From positions 3,009,001 through 3,069,000 of the forward strand of contig OZ037769.1 in the NCBI GenBank assembly GCA_964035545.1: a stretch of DNA of 60,000 nt, given 5' to 3'. Of the stretch, positions 13,332 to 25,622 are shown piece by piece (within the stretch, counting starts at the first letter, position 1; every line of letters begins with the position of its first letter). The position numbers were made by a program, and so were the translations under genes. Source of the stretch: Bugula neritina. Taxonomy: Eukaryota > Bryozoa > Gymnolaemata > Cheilostomatida > Bugulidae. The notes beneath the pieces were generated by a model, which worked only from the letters and a program-made list of their open reading frames with translations, was not told the origin of the DNA and ran no database searches.

Positions 13332-14358
13332 TTGCAGCGTCTGACCTATCAGGTTCTGCCTCTACACCCGGTTGATGCTTCAGAACGTGCTCCTGTATAT
13401 ACACGAAAGGTTAAGCTTGCCTTCTCTATTAGCACATGTTGACTCTTTGTAAACTATGCTAAAATCTTGACACAACACTACAATTACAACCTAGTAAAAA
13501 CATTGCCTTTTATTTAGTCAACTGTTTACTTAATAGATACTGGCTACTAAATTTTTCCACTTCAGTATTTTTATTTCAAATATATTACCTCTCAATGCTA
13601 GTATTGTCTAACAAATTTAAACTTGTGTTATGTGATTATACAGTTGGTGTAGCAGTGATCTGCTGGGCTGCTGAGCCTACTGGAGGTGGTGATAGGTGCA
13701 GTGTTGCTGTCCATGTTGCTGTTGTTGCTGTACTACTATTGCTGCTGACATGCTGCTCTAGAGTGCTGATGCTGATAATTACGCCGAACTGCTGTCAGTT
13801 GCAGACACTTCCTGTATTCAGCCACTGATTTCCTGTTCAGCTGCGAAACACACTCAGGTGTTTCTGTTAGAGCTGATGGTCTAGTTTTATTAGGTAGCAT
13901 AACAATTAAAAAATATTAAGCATGGCAGGAATTTAGCAGTTTAGAATTTACATAAATGGCATGACTTCTGGTAAAGTTGTATTGGTGCAGGTAAAGAATG
14001 TGCATTGCACCACACACAGGACTTAGCCTTAACTTACGTATTTCAACAATTGGTGAATAGCTAGCCTCTACTTGGCTATAGGATTAATCAACTTTTTGAG
14101 ACAATAAAATAAGTTTTTATTACATTTTCAATATTTTTCTAGTTTTATTAAGTATCAAGTGTATACTTTATGACTTGCTATTGTAGAGTAATGCAATAAC
14201 ATTAGTTATTAAAATATTAGACCACGGCAAACTAGACTCAATTGTATAATAGTATTTTGAATATACTAATATAAAGTGTGTTGAGAATATTGTACTAATA
14301 TAAAGTGTGTTGAGAATATACTAAATGGTTTCCATAGTTATTTGTAAAAAGAAATATT
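13332..14358. other. Convergent 3' region of SRSF2 and NUP42-like genes
   Basis: About 1 kb between the two stop codons. Oppositely oriented poly(A) signals lie within about 20 bp: AATAAA at 14103-14108 (+) and its complement at 14116-14121 (-). The 3' ends therefore probably abut or overlap. A short direct duplication of about 37 bp (aatataaagtgtgttgagaa) lies near 14268-14320. No further exon is recognised. Confidence 0.5.
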
Positions 14359-15057
14359 TTAATTTTGGCACATTTCAAGTGGAGGAAGCTTCAAAGGTAT
14401 ACATCCCATCACAAAGTCCTCAGCAGAAAAAGCAAGCCGTTCTTGATCAGTTAAATCTGTTATCTGACTGTAGAAATGATCTATATTTTCTTTGGCAATT
14501 GGTTTACCAAACAATGCCTTGCTTGTACTAGATGAACTTGACTTAAAGAAGGAATGGTTTTCAGGTGCCGCAGGCTTTGTTGAAGCTTGATTGCCAAAAA
14601 GTGATTGGGTAGAATTTGACTGAGGTTGACCACAACCAAAAACATTCTTACTGCTGACATCTTGCCTGAACACATTTGTGGCGTTGGATTCATGTGGTAA
14701 GGGCTCTCGAGCAGTTGTGCTGAAAAGTGATCTATGGGAATGCGAGTTATTGGATGAAGAGTTCTGTGTGCTTTTGCCAAAGAAAGATTTTGGTGCATCA
14801 TTTATGCCGCTGGGTGCAGAAGTCTCAGGTTTTCCAAACAGTGATTTGGCCGATGAATTGTTCGCCTTTCCAAATAAAGATGCTGTAGCTGGCTTGAGCT
14901 CTCGAGATTGAGAATGAAACTGTTGGGGTACGGCATTTGGTCTTGTGATACCACCACCAAAAACTGAAGATGAGTTAGAGTCTGATCCTCGACCAAAAAC
15001 ATTTGAAGACTTAGATCCACCAAAGACGGACATCTTTTGCACGCTGTTGGCCTTCAA
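14359..15057 (-). CDS. NUP42: NUP42-like FG nucleoporin, C-terminal exon
   Basis: Nucleoporin of the cytoplasmic pore face; NUP42 binds GLE1 through its C-terminus in mRNA export. One minus-strand exon is visible (15057-14359), opened by an acceptor (ttttag) and reading LKANSVQKMSVFGG. It is packed with FG motifs (SVFGG, SLFGK, SFFGK, NVFGCG, ALFGK) spaced by Ser/Asn-rich linkers. The end, LTDQERLAFSAEDF followed by MGCIPLKLPPLEM, matches the GLE1-binding tail of NUP42 (LGKIPLKPPP-type). The N-terminal CCCH zinc finger and helical part expected in NUP42 were not found in the 1.8 kb upstream. An internal ATG at 15033 would give a 224-residue short form, but the acceptor argues for an upstream exon. 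Confidence 0.8.
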   Translation of the reverse strand: MKANSVQKMSVFGGSKSSNVFGRGSDSNSSSVFGGGITRPNAVPQQFHSQSRELKPATASLFGKANNSSAKSLFGKPETSAPSGINDAPKSFFGKSTQNSSSNNSHSHRSLFSTTAREPLPHESNATNVFRQDVSSKNVFGCGQPQSNSTQSLFGNQASTKPAAPENHSFFKSSSSSTSKALFGKPIAKENIDHFYSQITDLTDQERLAFSAEDFVMGCIPLKLPPLEMCQN

Positions 15058-16857
15058 CTAAAAACATAATTTGTAAAAATTATGTTAATGTTTTACTTGC
15101 ACTTTAAGAATCACAAGCTAGCCCATAGTTGACTCACCTAGTATTTTCATGTGATCTTGGAATTTTGTGAGCCTGTTATTTACAAAATATATTGAACCAG
15201 TCACAAACTAGTTTTTAGGTTGTGTTTAACTGTTGGGAGGAAAAAAGTATGCAGGCTAATACAACAATCAAGGTTACCTAATTTTGGGAAAATGTTGGCA
15301 GGTCACTAAATTAGCTTAATATATTAGTTATAGATTTCCAACAGAGCTAGGTAGGTTACTAAATCCATGACAGTTGAACAATGTGTGTAGCAGAAAAATA
15401 TGTTTTATGCTGTGCGACAGGTTATATTGACCTGAAAGTAGAAGGGTGGTCTCAAACAACCAGACTAGATATCACGTCTTGATTATTGTGGCTCGTCGGT
15501 CATCACGCTTAGGTTCGGCTTATATTCATTGACTTTCTCTGTCGGGAGCAAGTTCAGTAGCCGTGGACTGAAATTTAAATACAAATTACAATGGCCAAAT
15601 GTTTCGCATCTCATCATTGGCATTAGTGTAGCTGCGAGTTTTGGTATTCGCACTTACAGTGAGAGTGGCATTTAATTTATATTAAGGTTGGAAACCACAA
15701 TAAGTGACCCAATTAATGCAAAACTGACAGCAGATTCAAATCATTGAATTCAATGAAAATGTTTCACATTCATCACATTTGCTGAGAGTAAATTCACTTA
15801 GCATGTTATTGTTATGCTTATTCTAGTGAGTGATATTCGTGAGGTTAGGTGTGGGCTTGACTCTCACTCGGAGAGTGAGCCGTTCACTCTGACTCAAGTC
15901 AGTCACACTCGTTGTGACTTTGACTGCCAGTGTGCGCGTGACTTTCACTTTAGTATTAAAGTGAATCTCTGACCACTAAAATCAGTAATTATTCAATAAT
16001 TTTAAAATCATATGTTTACAGTTATGGGTTAGTGTTACTGATAGTGATACTCTCACTGTCTTAGAGTTAGACTCAAACTTAGACTAATAGTAATAGTAAT
16101 AGACTATATTACATATTTAGAGTCTAAACACTAAACAGTAAATGTGAGAGTGATACACTAACAGTAACACGGATTCTGAATCAGTGAATACTGAATAGTG
16201 GATGCCAGTAGACAATAATTATCAAATAACAAATTTAATAACTGATTAACTTTAACTTACAAGTTACCGTTGACTTTAGTTTAGCTTTAGTCTTTAAGTT
16301 TAACTTTAAGTTTAAGTGATCATGATAATAACTATTATTATTAAACTTAATACTCTAAAGTCTAAACCCATTAGTGGCATTACTAACTGTAACTACAATG
16401 AAAAGATACTGTGATTCCTAAAAACTGTTGAACTCAAACTATGTCAAAGTGAATGTAAAATCGTAATCATAATGATAATCATCATTTATCATCATGAATT
16501 TTAACTATTTTCCAAAATTTCCTGTTGTATAACAACTTTGCAAAGTGCCAGCTTCAAATCACCGCTGCATGTATTTGTAGCCTTGGGTGCAGCTATATAT
16601 TGTTTATAGGTAGTGTTGTGAGGTTTTCTAATACTATAACTATAGGCTTTGAGGACTTCCGTGGAACCAAGTCAGGAAAACCAGCACACACTCGTTGCTT
16701 TCTGTCTACTGCACCTCTACTTCATAAATCAATTCGCTACTATTACCCGACAATGAGAGGTCTTGCAAATGATTGAAACAAAATGAAAGTCTAATTGCTA
16801 TTCATCTTGTCTTTTGTGTAATTTTATAACTAGAAACAACAGTTTTTTTCCTAATAG
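15058..16857. other. Region between NUP42-like exon and COPS4
   Basis: Head-to-head interval of 1.8 kb. It holds low-complexity blocks such as CACTC/GAGTG repeats (15840-15970), AGTAATAGTAATAG (16080-16110) and TTTAAGTTTAAC (16280-16320). No exon encoding a CCCH finger could be recognised on the minus strand. An open plus-strand frame at 16635-16776 has no recognised homologue and is not called. Confidence 0.45.
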
Positions 16858-19800
16858 ATGGCTTCTAAGAAGTTACTTGATGAAGTAGATAAACTGGTTG
16901 CAGTTTCAAGCTCTAGTTCTTCACACAAAGAACTTGTGGGAAAGTATGTTTCATAGTTTAAATCATATTCATTTTGATTGTGATTGTAATTGTTTGAGTA
17001 TGATATTGATACCGACTATGAGTATGTCTATTAGTATTAGTATTAGAGTATTACTATTAGTATTTTACTTTTACTACTGGCATTATGATTACTGTAGAAT
17101 TGAATTACAATTACTGCTCATTATAAAGCTATTGAAGCAAATAATGACAATGGCTATATAATGACTGGTCTGCTTTAATTTTTAAACATTCATAGAGTTC
17201 TATCATCAGCTATTCAAAAACCAAGAATTTAACCACTAATTTTACATAAAGTATTGTTTAATGCAATAAGTTATTATAGTGGAGGCACTGTTAAGTTTAT
17301 GAGACCCTAGAACTAATTTTGAGAGCACTGCATGCCCGCCCTCACTCCCCCCCCCCACCCTGCAGAGCCCCTAAGTATAATCTATGGGTATTGGTGGTCT
17401 AGGCAAGTCAAGTTATGTTAACCTCAGATCTATGCTGGGGATTGTCTAGTTTAGAAAAAAATTGAGTTTGGGTATTTGAAGTGTAACTTATCAATAGCTT
17501 TGATCAACTTAAACTTGAATCAGCTTAAATTGATTTAGGAATAAAAATTATGTCATTAGAGTCAATTGCTATTGGTATTGCTATTAGTTAACTTGAAAAG
17601 TAAGTAGTCAAGTAACAAATCAACATTACTCAAACTGAGCTCTAGTCATTAGAATAAGTAATAGCATGACGATGTCATACATGTCTAATAAAATGTGGTA
17701 ATAATTCATGGTTATTTTACCATAAAACTATATAATAATTCTGACACTGGACACTGTTTGGTATAATATTCAATATTTTTGTATAAGTTTTGTTCTCAGT
17801 TGAAAGTTTGAGGTGTTTCATTTGTGATTTAGTATATTTCTAGGCAACATTGTTGCTGAGTAACAGTGTTCCTCATTCTAGATATACTGGGGTTTTAACA
17901 CAAATCACAGCCTTGCCTCAGCCCGATCTAACTGATGCATTGCACCATTTTATTCAATCAGGTAAAACTATGGACTCTCTTTTTACATTTTTTAATGCTC
18001 AATGTTTTTTTCCTTTGTCTCTCCGGCACAAGGTTAGCATACTATCTCAAATGTCCTTCAATATAAAATACTCTAAAGTTGTGTTTATACGATTTTCATT
18101 CAAATTTCACCGAGTTGCATTGTAAAAGCCACCGTCAAGTTTTTGGTCCTGTGATAACTCAATCGGCCGAGTTCAGAATAATAATCAAAAGAAATGATAA
18201 CTTCCTTGTAGATATCGGTTTGCAATTATGACGTTGGCAATTAGATGATGTACTTACACAGCGGTAAATAAAGCTTCAGATATTCAAGTAAAAGTGTCAT
18301 GTTTATACTTAGATCGACTACAATTTTTTAATTATCAACTTTATGTTGTCAACTTTAATAATTCATTTCGCTTGCATAGAGCATCAAATAGCGAGTCATA
18401 TTTCACTATTAGGAAGTAATCTTCCGCATCATTATGATTTTAGCAAGTTTCAGTAAAACTATAAAGAAATACTCGGACGAGTGCAATTAACTGAAACTCG
18501 GAAATTTTTTCAGCAGAGGTGTAAACGTAACTTTAGTAAGCTGTACCACTTTACTGTACCTTGCATGTGTCTGTGCTTGTTCAAGTGTGTGTGATGTCGT
18601 CACCTAGTTATATAAACATTTATGTGCTTGAAAACTCAATTTGTGAAGAAAACCTCTTACTAAAACGCGATAGTGTGCTTTTGTTAACCTAGTTGAGCGC
18701 ATTATTAATTCTATATTTGTGTGTGCATTAATTGATTATTTTACAGTATTTGCTGGGGAGGTGAGTTTGATGGTGTCTCGTACCGTCCTAACAGAACTGT
18801 GCAATATTCTACCTACTCTAGAAGACTCTTTCAGTGAGACAATTAGCAAATTTATATTGCAGAAGGTGCAGACTCGGGTGATATCTTTTGAAGATCAGGT
18901 AGGTTTATGTTTATTATTAAAACTAGATACTGCATTTACTCTGCAGAGTTTTCTCCCCGTTTATTAATTCATGACATATTCAACTTCGATGAGTCACAAG
19001 TAGACAAAACTTTGAATATTTCGTTATTATATAATCACAGGACAAGCTTCAAGTTTTTGTAAGGACCTAAATAAACTGAAAGATTTGTTATGGTAAATTG
19101 TTAGAGTACCACTAGTAGAAGGAACCTATCTGCACACTTTACATGCTATTTAGTGTTGACACAAAATAAATGTAAATTAGGTATGAGACATTTTCTGTCC
19201 TGCGTTATAGTTTTTCGTAGTTTTAAGTGGTGCCTTGTTTATTTTTCCCTGTGTAAAAATAAATTAGGTCATTTTTATGCTGATTTCCTTTATAATGTAA
19301 TATAGTGTACATTTTTTTTGTAACAATTAAACAGTTTTTTCTTGCTTACTATAAATTGTCGTAAACTTCAATGTTAAATAAATAGCAAATGGCTGACAAA
19401 TCCTATCAATACAACTTTGGAATGGGCAAGCAAATTTCAAGGTACAGGCTTTATAGGAATGCATGGTTCTTGTTATTTTGAGAATATCCTGTTATGATGT
19501 AGTCATGCAATCACAGCATTAGTGTAATATATGTCCGTCTATTGACCCACATATTATTTTCTTCCTAAAGGTGGTTCAAATAAGAAAACACTTGTCATAT
19601 TTATATGAGAAGCAGCAAAGATGGAAAGACGCTGCTCAGTGTTTAACACTAATTCCTTTAGAGACTGGTCAGAAGTAAGTTTTACACGTACATCTCTTTA
19701 GAGACTGGTCAGAAGTAAGTTTTACACGTACGTCTCTTTAGAGACTGGTCAGAAGTAAGTTTTACACGTACATCTCTTTAGAGACTGGTCAGAAGTAAGT

Positions 19801-22800
19801 TTTACACGTACATCTCTTTAGAGACTGGTCAGAAGTAAGTTTTACACGTACATCTCTTTAGAGACTGGTCAGAAGTAAGTTTTACACGTACATCTCTTTA
19901 GAGACTGGTCAGAAGTAAGTTTTACATGTACATCTCTTTAGAGACTGGTCAGAAGTAAGTTTTACACGTACATCTCTGGCTACAACAGGCTTACAACAAA
20001 ATTGAAAAAAATACCAACTTAAAATATTTCAAGTACATTTGCATAGTATTCTGAGAGGTGGGATGGTAAAGTGCCCATCTGAAAGATAAACCATTACAAT
20101 AATATAATGCTGTAGGCAGTACACAGTAGAATATAAGCTGGAGACTTATGTGCAAATAGCTCGGCTCTTCCTGGAAGACGACGACCCGGTAAATGCTGAG
20201 GCGTTTATCAACAGAGCGTCTCATCTTCAGGCAGACACTACGGACGAGAAACTGCAAATATACTACAAGGTGTGTTGCTCAGTCAACTGTATAATGCAGT
20301 GTGTGTCCCACAGGGGATCACATTTGTTTTTCGATGATAAAAGCCTATTGTCAATATAGAAATTTTGATATAGCGATTAATTTTCATAATCAACAAATTA
20401 CATTGATATTCTCCAGTTACCAACAGTGTCACCCATGCTTAGATCTGTTCCATTAAAGTAGTTTAATTGTTTGTGAAAGGCTTTTTTATATTTTGTTATT
20501 ACTTGATGTAAATATAAGTTTTTTTTTCAATAAATTATATGATAATATAAATAATTTTCTTTTCTGTATCAGGCTTGCTATGCTAGAGTGCTGGATTATA
20601 GAAGGAAGTTTATTGAAGCAGCACAGAGATATCATGAGCTTTCTTTTAAGACTGTAGTCAACGAAGCAGAACGGTTGTCGGCTTTAGAAAAGACTCTCAC
20701 ATGCGCTATTCTTGCATCAGCAGGTAACATATGCGCTATTCTTGCATCAGCAGGTAACATATGCGCTATTCTTGCATCAGCAGGTAACATATGCGCTATT
20801 CTTGCATCAGCAGGTAACATATGCGAGTACAATGTGAATTAAATTACATAGGGGATAATCAATATAGTTAGTAATGATTTTATTGATCAGGTGTGTTTCA
20901 CAAGGCCTGGTTTTGATATTGTGACAGGAATTGTTTGGCTGCTGCAGGTCAGCAAAGGTCAAGAATGCTGGCAACTCTGTTCAAGGATGAAAGATGTTCA
21001 CAGCTCACCACTCATTCTATTCTGGAGAAAATGTATTTAGATCAGGTGATCAGACGTAAAGACCTCATTGAGTTTGAGAGAGGACTGATGGAGCACCAGA
21101 AAGCCGTTACTTCAGATGGTATTTAAGCAATTTTTTTATTCTAGATTGAGGCCCGTATTTCTTATTATGGTATTGCTTGTGATTATAACTCATAATTTTG
21201 GCTAAACTTACTTCTACTCAGCAAGAATTAGCCGGTGAAGTCTGTGTAAGCCCTCTGTATGATTGCCTACTATTAAAGTGAGCTGCCATGTATGAGAAAT
21301 GCAAATAAAGTTGAAATTGGCCTGTATTACTAAAAAGAAAACTAACATGTTTATAAACATAATGTAAATTCTATTATAATTATAAAGGTATTTGTTTTAA
21401 AGAGAAGCTAGATTTGTATTTTAAGTTTGCTCAGACTCCTTGACTTCTACATACAATAATACTTGTAAATATATTTATAATTAACTGCTTTAAAAATTCG
21501 TCTGATTTATGACTTGTTACCAATTTCAGAGTTGGCATTTGTACTACATTTAAAACATACTGAACAATTAGGTCAAGGGTACAAAAATCGGGTCAATCAG
21601 GAATGATAAACATGAATCTTATAATCTCACTAAGCCTAGGGCCACAAATTGCGAAAATTGAAATCACAAGTAGCAAAGGTGTCCACTGTAGCGTCAGTGA
21701 TGCGTGATAAATAAAGCTTTCATTTTTAAATCACACTCGCTTTCAATAAAACGCAAATTACTGGAATGTAGCACTAAAATAAAGAAATTGGGCTCGCTGA
21801 ATAACTATCAGCCAATTAGGTGACGACGACAGAGACGATTCGCACTTGCGTTGAGAATGCAGAGCGACAAGTGCGAATGTTTTCTCAGCGCGTACAGTGG
21901 ACACCTTTGCTACTTGTGATTTCAATTTTCGCATGCGAAAATACGCACAGTGTGGCCCTAGGCTAACTTTCCTAGTTTGCTTATCAATGAATTTTCTAAG
22001 CCAATTTTCAGGACTAAAATTAAATCATTATCCTAATTTTAAAACAGTTAAATTTCTGTTACCCAAAATGTAACTAATGATTATGGTGGCCGTTTGCTAG
22101 TTATGTTCAATTTGTAAGTTCTCTGCAGATCTGTTCCATTAGTATAGCAAAAGTAAAGCTTTATGTCATCACCCGCAGGTTCTACCATCCTCGACAGGGC
22201 TGTCATAGAACATAACCTGCTGTCTGCCAGCAAGATGTACAACAACATTTCATTTAAAGAACTGGGCTCCCTCCTGGAGATAGATGGGGAGAAGGTTAGT
22301 GCTATGGCAGAATTAATTGCAGGTGAAAATCTCTCAGCTGCAAATTGTTGGGTTTATGCTCTGAACTTGTTTAAAGTATTGAGATTTTTTCGCTGTTTTC
22401 CCAATTTTACCTGTAAATCTATTGGATGTTTACTATAACATGGACCTTAATTAATGACACCTAATTCATGCTAGTTTTTGTTGTGTCAGTTATTACCCTC
22501 TAATATAGTAGCTGGCTTTCCTCCTTCTTGTATATCAACTGTTAAACTGCACGTCTGTTGTAAAAATTTAAGCTGTAAGTGCGTTTCATTGTTCTGTATC
22601 ATTTTCTATTGTAATAAAGTAAACTCTGATTTACCACAAGACTGCTTATTCTATATTCAAGGCTGAAAAGATTGCCTCACATATGATTTCTGAAGGTCGC
22701 ATGGAAGGCAACATTGACCAGCTGAATGGAACTGTTCATTTTGAAGGTATGTGTGGTTTTTTGAACTCAAAATATGACCTCATTGGTGTGTAATTTTATA

Positions 22801-23307
22801 TCAAAGCTTTAATTCAAGCGGACTTAGTTTATTTTATTTGTAAGAGTTTTTGATATCTTAACTTTATTTTTAATATATTTAACTTTATTGACTTTATATT
22901 TTAATATATTTGATATCTATGAAGTCAGCTATATCAACTTTTCTGTGGTCAGCAAAGAAACTTGTGTATGATTTAGAGACATGTTGTACATTTCCATTCT
23001 GTTTTAAAGAATTATATTTTAATTATTTTTGCTGTTGTTTCAGGTTAACAAAACAAGAATTTGAGCATCTAGTTATAAATATTTTGTGACGCAATGCCGG
23101 GTATGTTCATTTCTTTCAGCTATAGCCACTGATGTTTAGCAATATAGTTTAGTGTCTAATTTACTCTCTGTTTTAGTGGAGCAGCCCCTGGTTACGTGGG
23201 ACACCCAGATACAGGAATTGTGTGGTCAGGTGAATAACATCATTGATATGATAGGCGAAGCCAACCCTCAGTGGCTAAACAAGATCACTGCTCAGCAGAA
23301 TCTGTGA
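16858..23307 (+). CDS. COPS4: COP9 signalosome complex subunit 4
   Basis: PCI-domain subunit of the COP9 signalosome, which removes NEDD8 from cullin-RING ligases. Ten exons: 16858-16943, 17882-17961, 18747-18898, 19571-19674, 20116-20269, 20573-20723, 20948-21118, 22179-22294, 22662-22746 and 23177-23307. All phases agree and the product is about 409 residues (human 406). Family stretches include [97 protein letters not shown] and GTVHFE. The PCI region spans roughly residues 200-360. A poly(A) signal is at 23700. Two internal exons (4 and 6) end in tandem arrays that duplicate the exon end and its splice donor. The first donor of each array was chosen because it restores the conserved protein. 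Confidence 0.96.
18073..18535. mobile_element. Candidate MITE with diverged inverted ends (COPS4 intron 2)
   Basis: The left end ctaaagttgtgtttatac (18073-18090) and the reverse complement of 18518-18535 agree at 15 of 18 positions. A second inward block (aaatttcaccgagtt against aaatttccgagttt) continues the inverted match. There is no coding frame and no convincing target duplication. It is probably an old non-autonomous DNA transposon. Confidence 0.35.
19657..19976 (+). repeat. 40-bp minisatellite carrying eight copies of the COPS4 exon 4 splice donor
   Basis: Unit of 40 bp containing the last bases of exon 4 (gagactggtcagaa) and the donor gtaagt, repeated eight times almost without change. 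Donor GTs are at 19675, 19715, 19755, 19795, 19835, 19875, 19915 and 19955. The unit includes true coding sequence (ETGQ), so it arose by copying across the exon-intron junction. Any donor other than the first gives TAA as the next codon. Confidence 0.97.
20697..20826 (+). repeat. 30-bp minisatellite carrying four copies of the COPS4 exon 6 splice donor
   Basis: Four 30-bp units (20701-20820) covering the exon 6 end (gctattcttgcatcagcag) and donor gtaaca. Donor GTs are at 20724, 20754, 20784 and 20814. The length is a multiple of three and the units are open, so each later donor would add a [10 protein letters not shown]-like decapeptide without shifting frame. Confidence 0.97.
21634..21963. 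mobile_element. MITE with long inverted ends and TAA target duplication
   Basis: About 330 bp in COPS4 intron 7. The ends are inverted copies beginning gcctagggccaca (left) and ending tgtggccctaggc (right). The match extends over about 60 bp including aaaattgaaatcacaagtag, with a 15-bp segment present only in the right arm. TAA flanks both sides. A 3-bp TAA/TTA duplication is typical of PIF/Harbinger-derived elements. No transposase frame is present, so it is non-autonomous. Confidence 0.8.
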
Positions 23308-25622
23308 TGTGGCCTGTGATTGGCCAAGATCTATACATTACTTCCTGCATCAGCTACTTCAAGCACACATAGAGTGACTGTACATACATGATAGCTCTAT
23401 GCAACTCACGAGCTCGCTGGACATGAGAGAATTTTCAACTTGCTATATACTTGTTAATGCAGGTTATAATCTATACTTGACTACGTATAATGTAATACAA
23501 GCTTGTAATTACTGGTGTTTGTATTATTTCATCTATATTGTGTCAAGTTTCTCGCCTTGATGCTTATACAGGAGAATTTTGTATCAAGTTATTTATGCAT
23601 TGACAGCATTCACTGTGACCGGAAATAGTATGTTATATCTTACAGTTACTAGTGAAGTGATGTAAACTGTATATCTGTTGGTGAGAGAAGCTTATATTGA
23701 ATAAATTTGTGTATCATTTTGCCCTCTGTTCACTAACCTTGTGTCTGTCTAAACGTACAAGTCCAGTTCTGTTGTTGAAATACCATTTGCTGACCTTCAA
23801 CTCAACTTTGTAATTGTATACATGTATTTAACTAAAGCAAGCCAACAGGTAACCAGATAAATGGAACATTTCATCCAACTTTTCTTTTGCTTAACTGCAA
23901 TATTCTATCCGAAGGAGTGAAGAGTTTTACTTAGCACTGTTGCTGCTCAACTATTTGTTGTTTTAGAATAAATTGAAAAGCTCTAATAATCTAGTTCAGT
24001 TTAAGTGGTCTTTTCTTGGCAAAGCATAAATTCATTATAATCCAAAACCTGTCGGTTTAAGCCTGTTTCGTTGCAAATTACAACACTTATGTGACTAATC
24101 TATATTATGCTGACCCAACTATCAATTTCTTCCTACTTGCAGATATTGTCTCTTTTAGAAAGTGTTGCCAAATGAGTAATATGTGTCATTTTGACAGCTG
24201 AACCAGCAATTGGTACTTTGAAATCAACTAGTAACTTTAACTTCACAGAGGTTGGGTATTGGAAAAGTTGTAGAATTTACACTTAAGATTGTGAAAAGAG
24301 AATTAAAGTGCTTAGTACAGTCATGCACTCACTGGCTATTCAAACTGTTAATATAATATAGTTGGATCATATTGATTAAATTTAGTGTTTACAACGCTTA
24401 CTTCACCATGGTGATCATAAACAATCACCTTCATTGTTCAATACATCAATCAATTGAGCTAAGTAAATAGTCTATAGTGCAGCCAACAACTAATCAGATT
24501 TCATGTAAGCTACCGTGATTACTGGCTACATTTCTTTGTCTCACAGGCTATTGGATATTCAGTTTCAGTATCCTAGTATAATATAGTCACTGTGTGCAGA
24601 GATTCTCTTGGGAGAGAAGATAAAGTTGTAGACTAGCAGGTTTGTATAGTCCAATTGTATTTAAAGGTTTTATCAGACCTTACCTTCAGTTATGTATATG
24701 TCTTTGCTTGCCATCTTTTTCACCATTTCGAAGTGCATACATGCAATTATATCTAGATATGAATTTTATTTTGACACTCGAAATGAAATTCATAGGAAAA
24801 TTTGTTTAAATCTGAACTAATGTTAATTAATAGTTAGCAAGGTGAAATGGCAACTAAAGTACGCAAACTCCCTCGTTAGGTCTTACTGACACAGAGTATG
24901 TTAACATAACTTTCCTTTGGGTCAACCTTACTGATGGCAGTCACTATAATTTTAAGCTGATAGCTTCTATTGGTCGGCAGGCTCAATTTGTAATATGTGT
25001 TCCAATATTTTATATTTCTAATTATTTGGTTCATGACGGTAAGTTAGGGCAACAGGTGCTGTTACAAATAGTAGCATTTAGTCTCTATTGAACACTTGTG
25101 TCTAATGATATAATGGTTTGTGATGCAGAATACATCTTAATAGAAAGTGCTACTTAAACTATGGATCCTCAATAGTTTAGTAGCCTAAGTAATGGTGGAG
25201 TATTACTTTAATATCATGATATCATAGCATAATTGAAGCTATTAAACCAATAGCTGCATATGCACTGGGATTTTTAAACAAAGCATAAAATAATGATATT
25301 ATATATAACAAATCTAGGTTCTGCGCAATTTCTTTATATTTGCATTAAGCACTGATGTAATATCATACAGTTATGTACTTTCAAATAACTAAGATATTAT
25401 TGACCTGCATAAACAATTCGTAGCTGATAGCATTTGAGAGAACAGGCTATTTGCTTTGTGATAAAGAATTAAACATATTATTGGTAGTTGGCTATATTAG
25501 TTCCTGGTACATTATATACATGTACATAATCGTGGCTAATATATTTGTTGTTGACATACAATATCAAACACATTGAACTAATTTTCAACTCATTATTCCT
25601 TTGGAAGTGCAGAAGTGTAATA
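23308..25622. other. Intergenic region between COPS4 and first B-box/NHL gene
   Basis: The COPS4 3' UTR ends near the AATAAA at 23700-23705. The remaining 1.9 kb is AT-rich and unstructured. I saw no exon, repeat or RNA gene. It presumably includes the promoter of the gene at 25623. Confidence 0.5.

Noticed and set aside
12739-13344. 201-codon open frame with [10 protein letters not shown]-type repeats
   Set aside because: Out-of-frame reading of the repetitive SRSF2 RS exon; the RS frame continues the RRM in phase.
16525-16776. 83-codon plus-strand frame before COPS4
   Set aside because: No homology recognised. COPS4 starts cleanly at the ATG at 16858 and does not need it.
20697-20826. Direct repeats as a possible CRISPR or promoter iteron array
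   Set aside because: The unit is exon-end coding sequence plus splice donor of COPS4, with no spacers.
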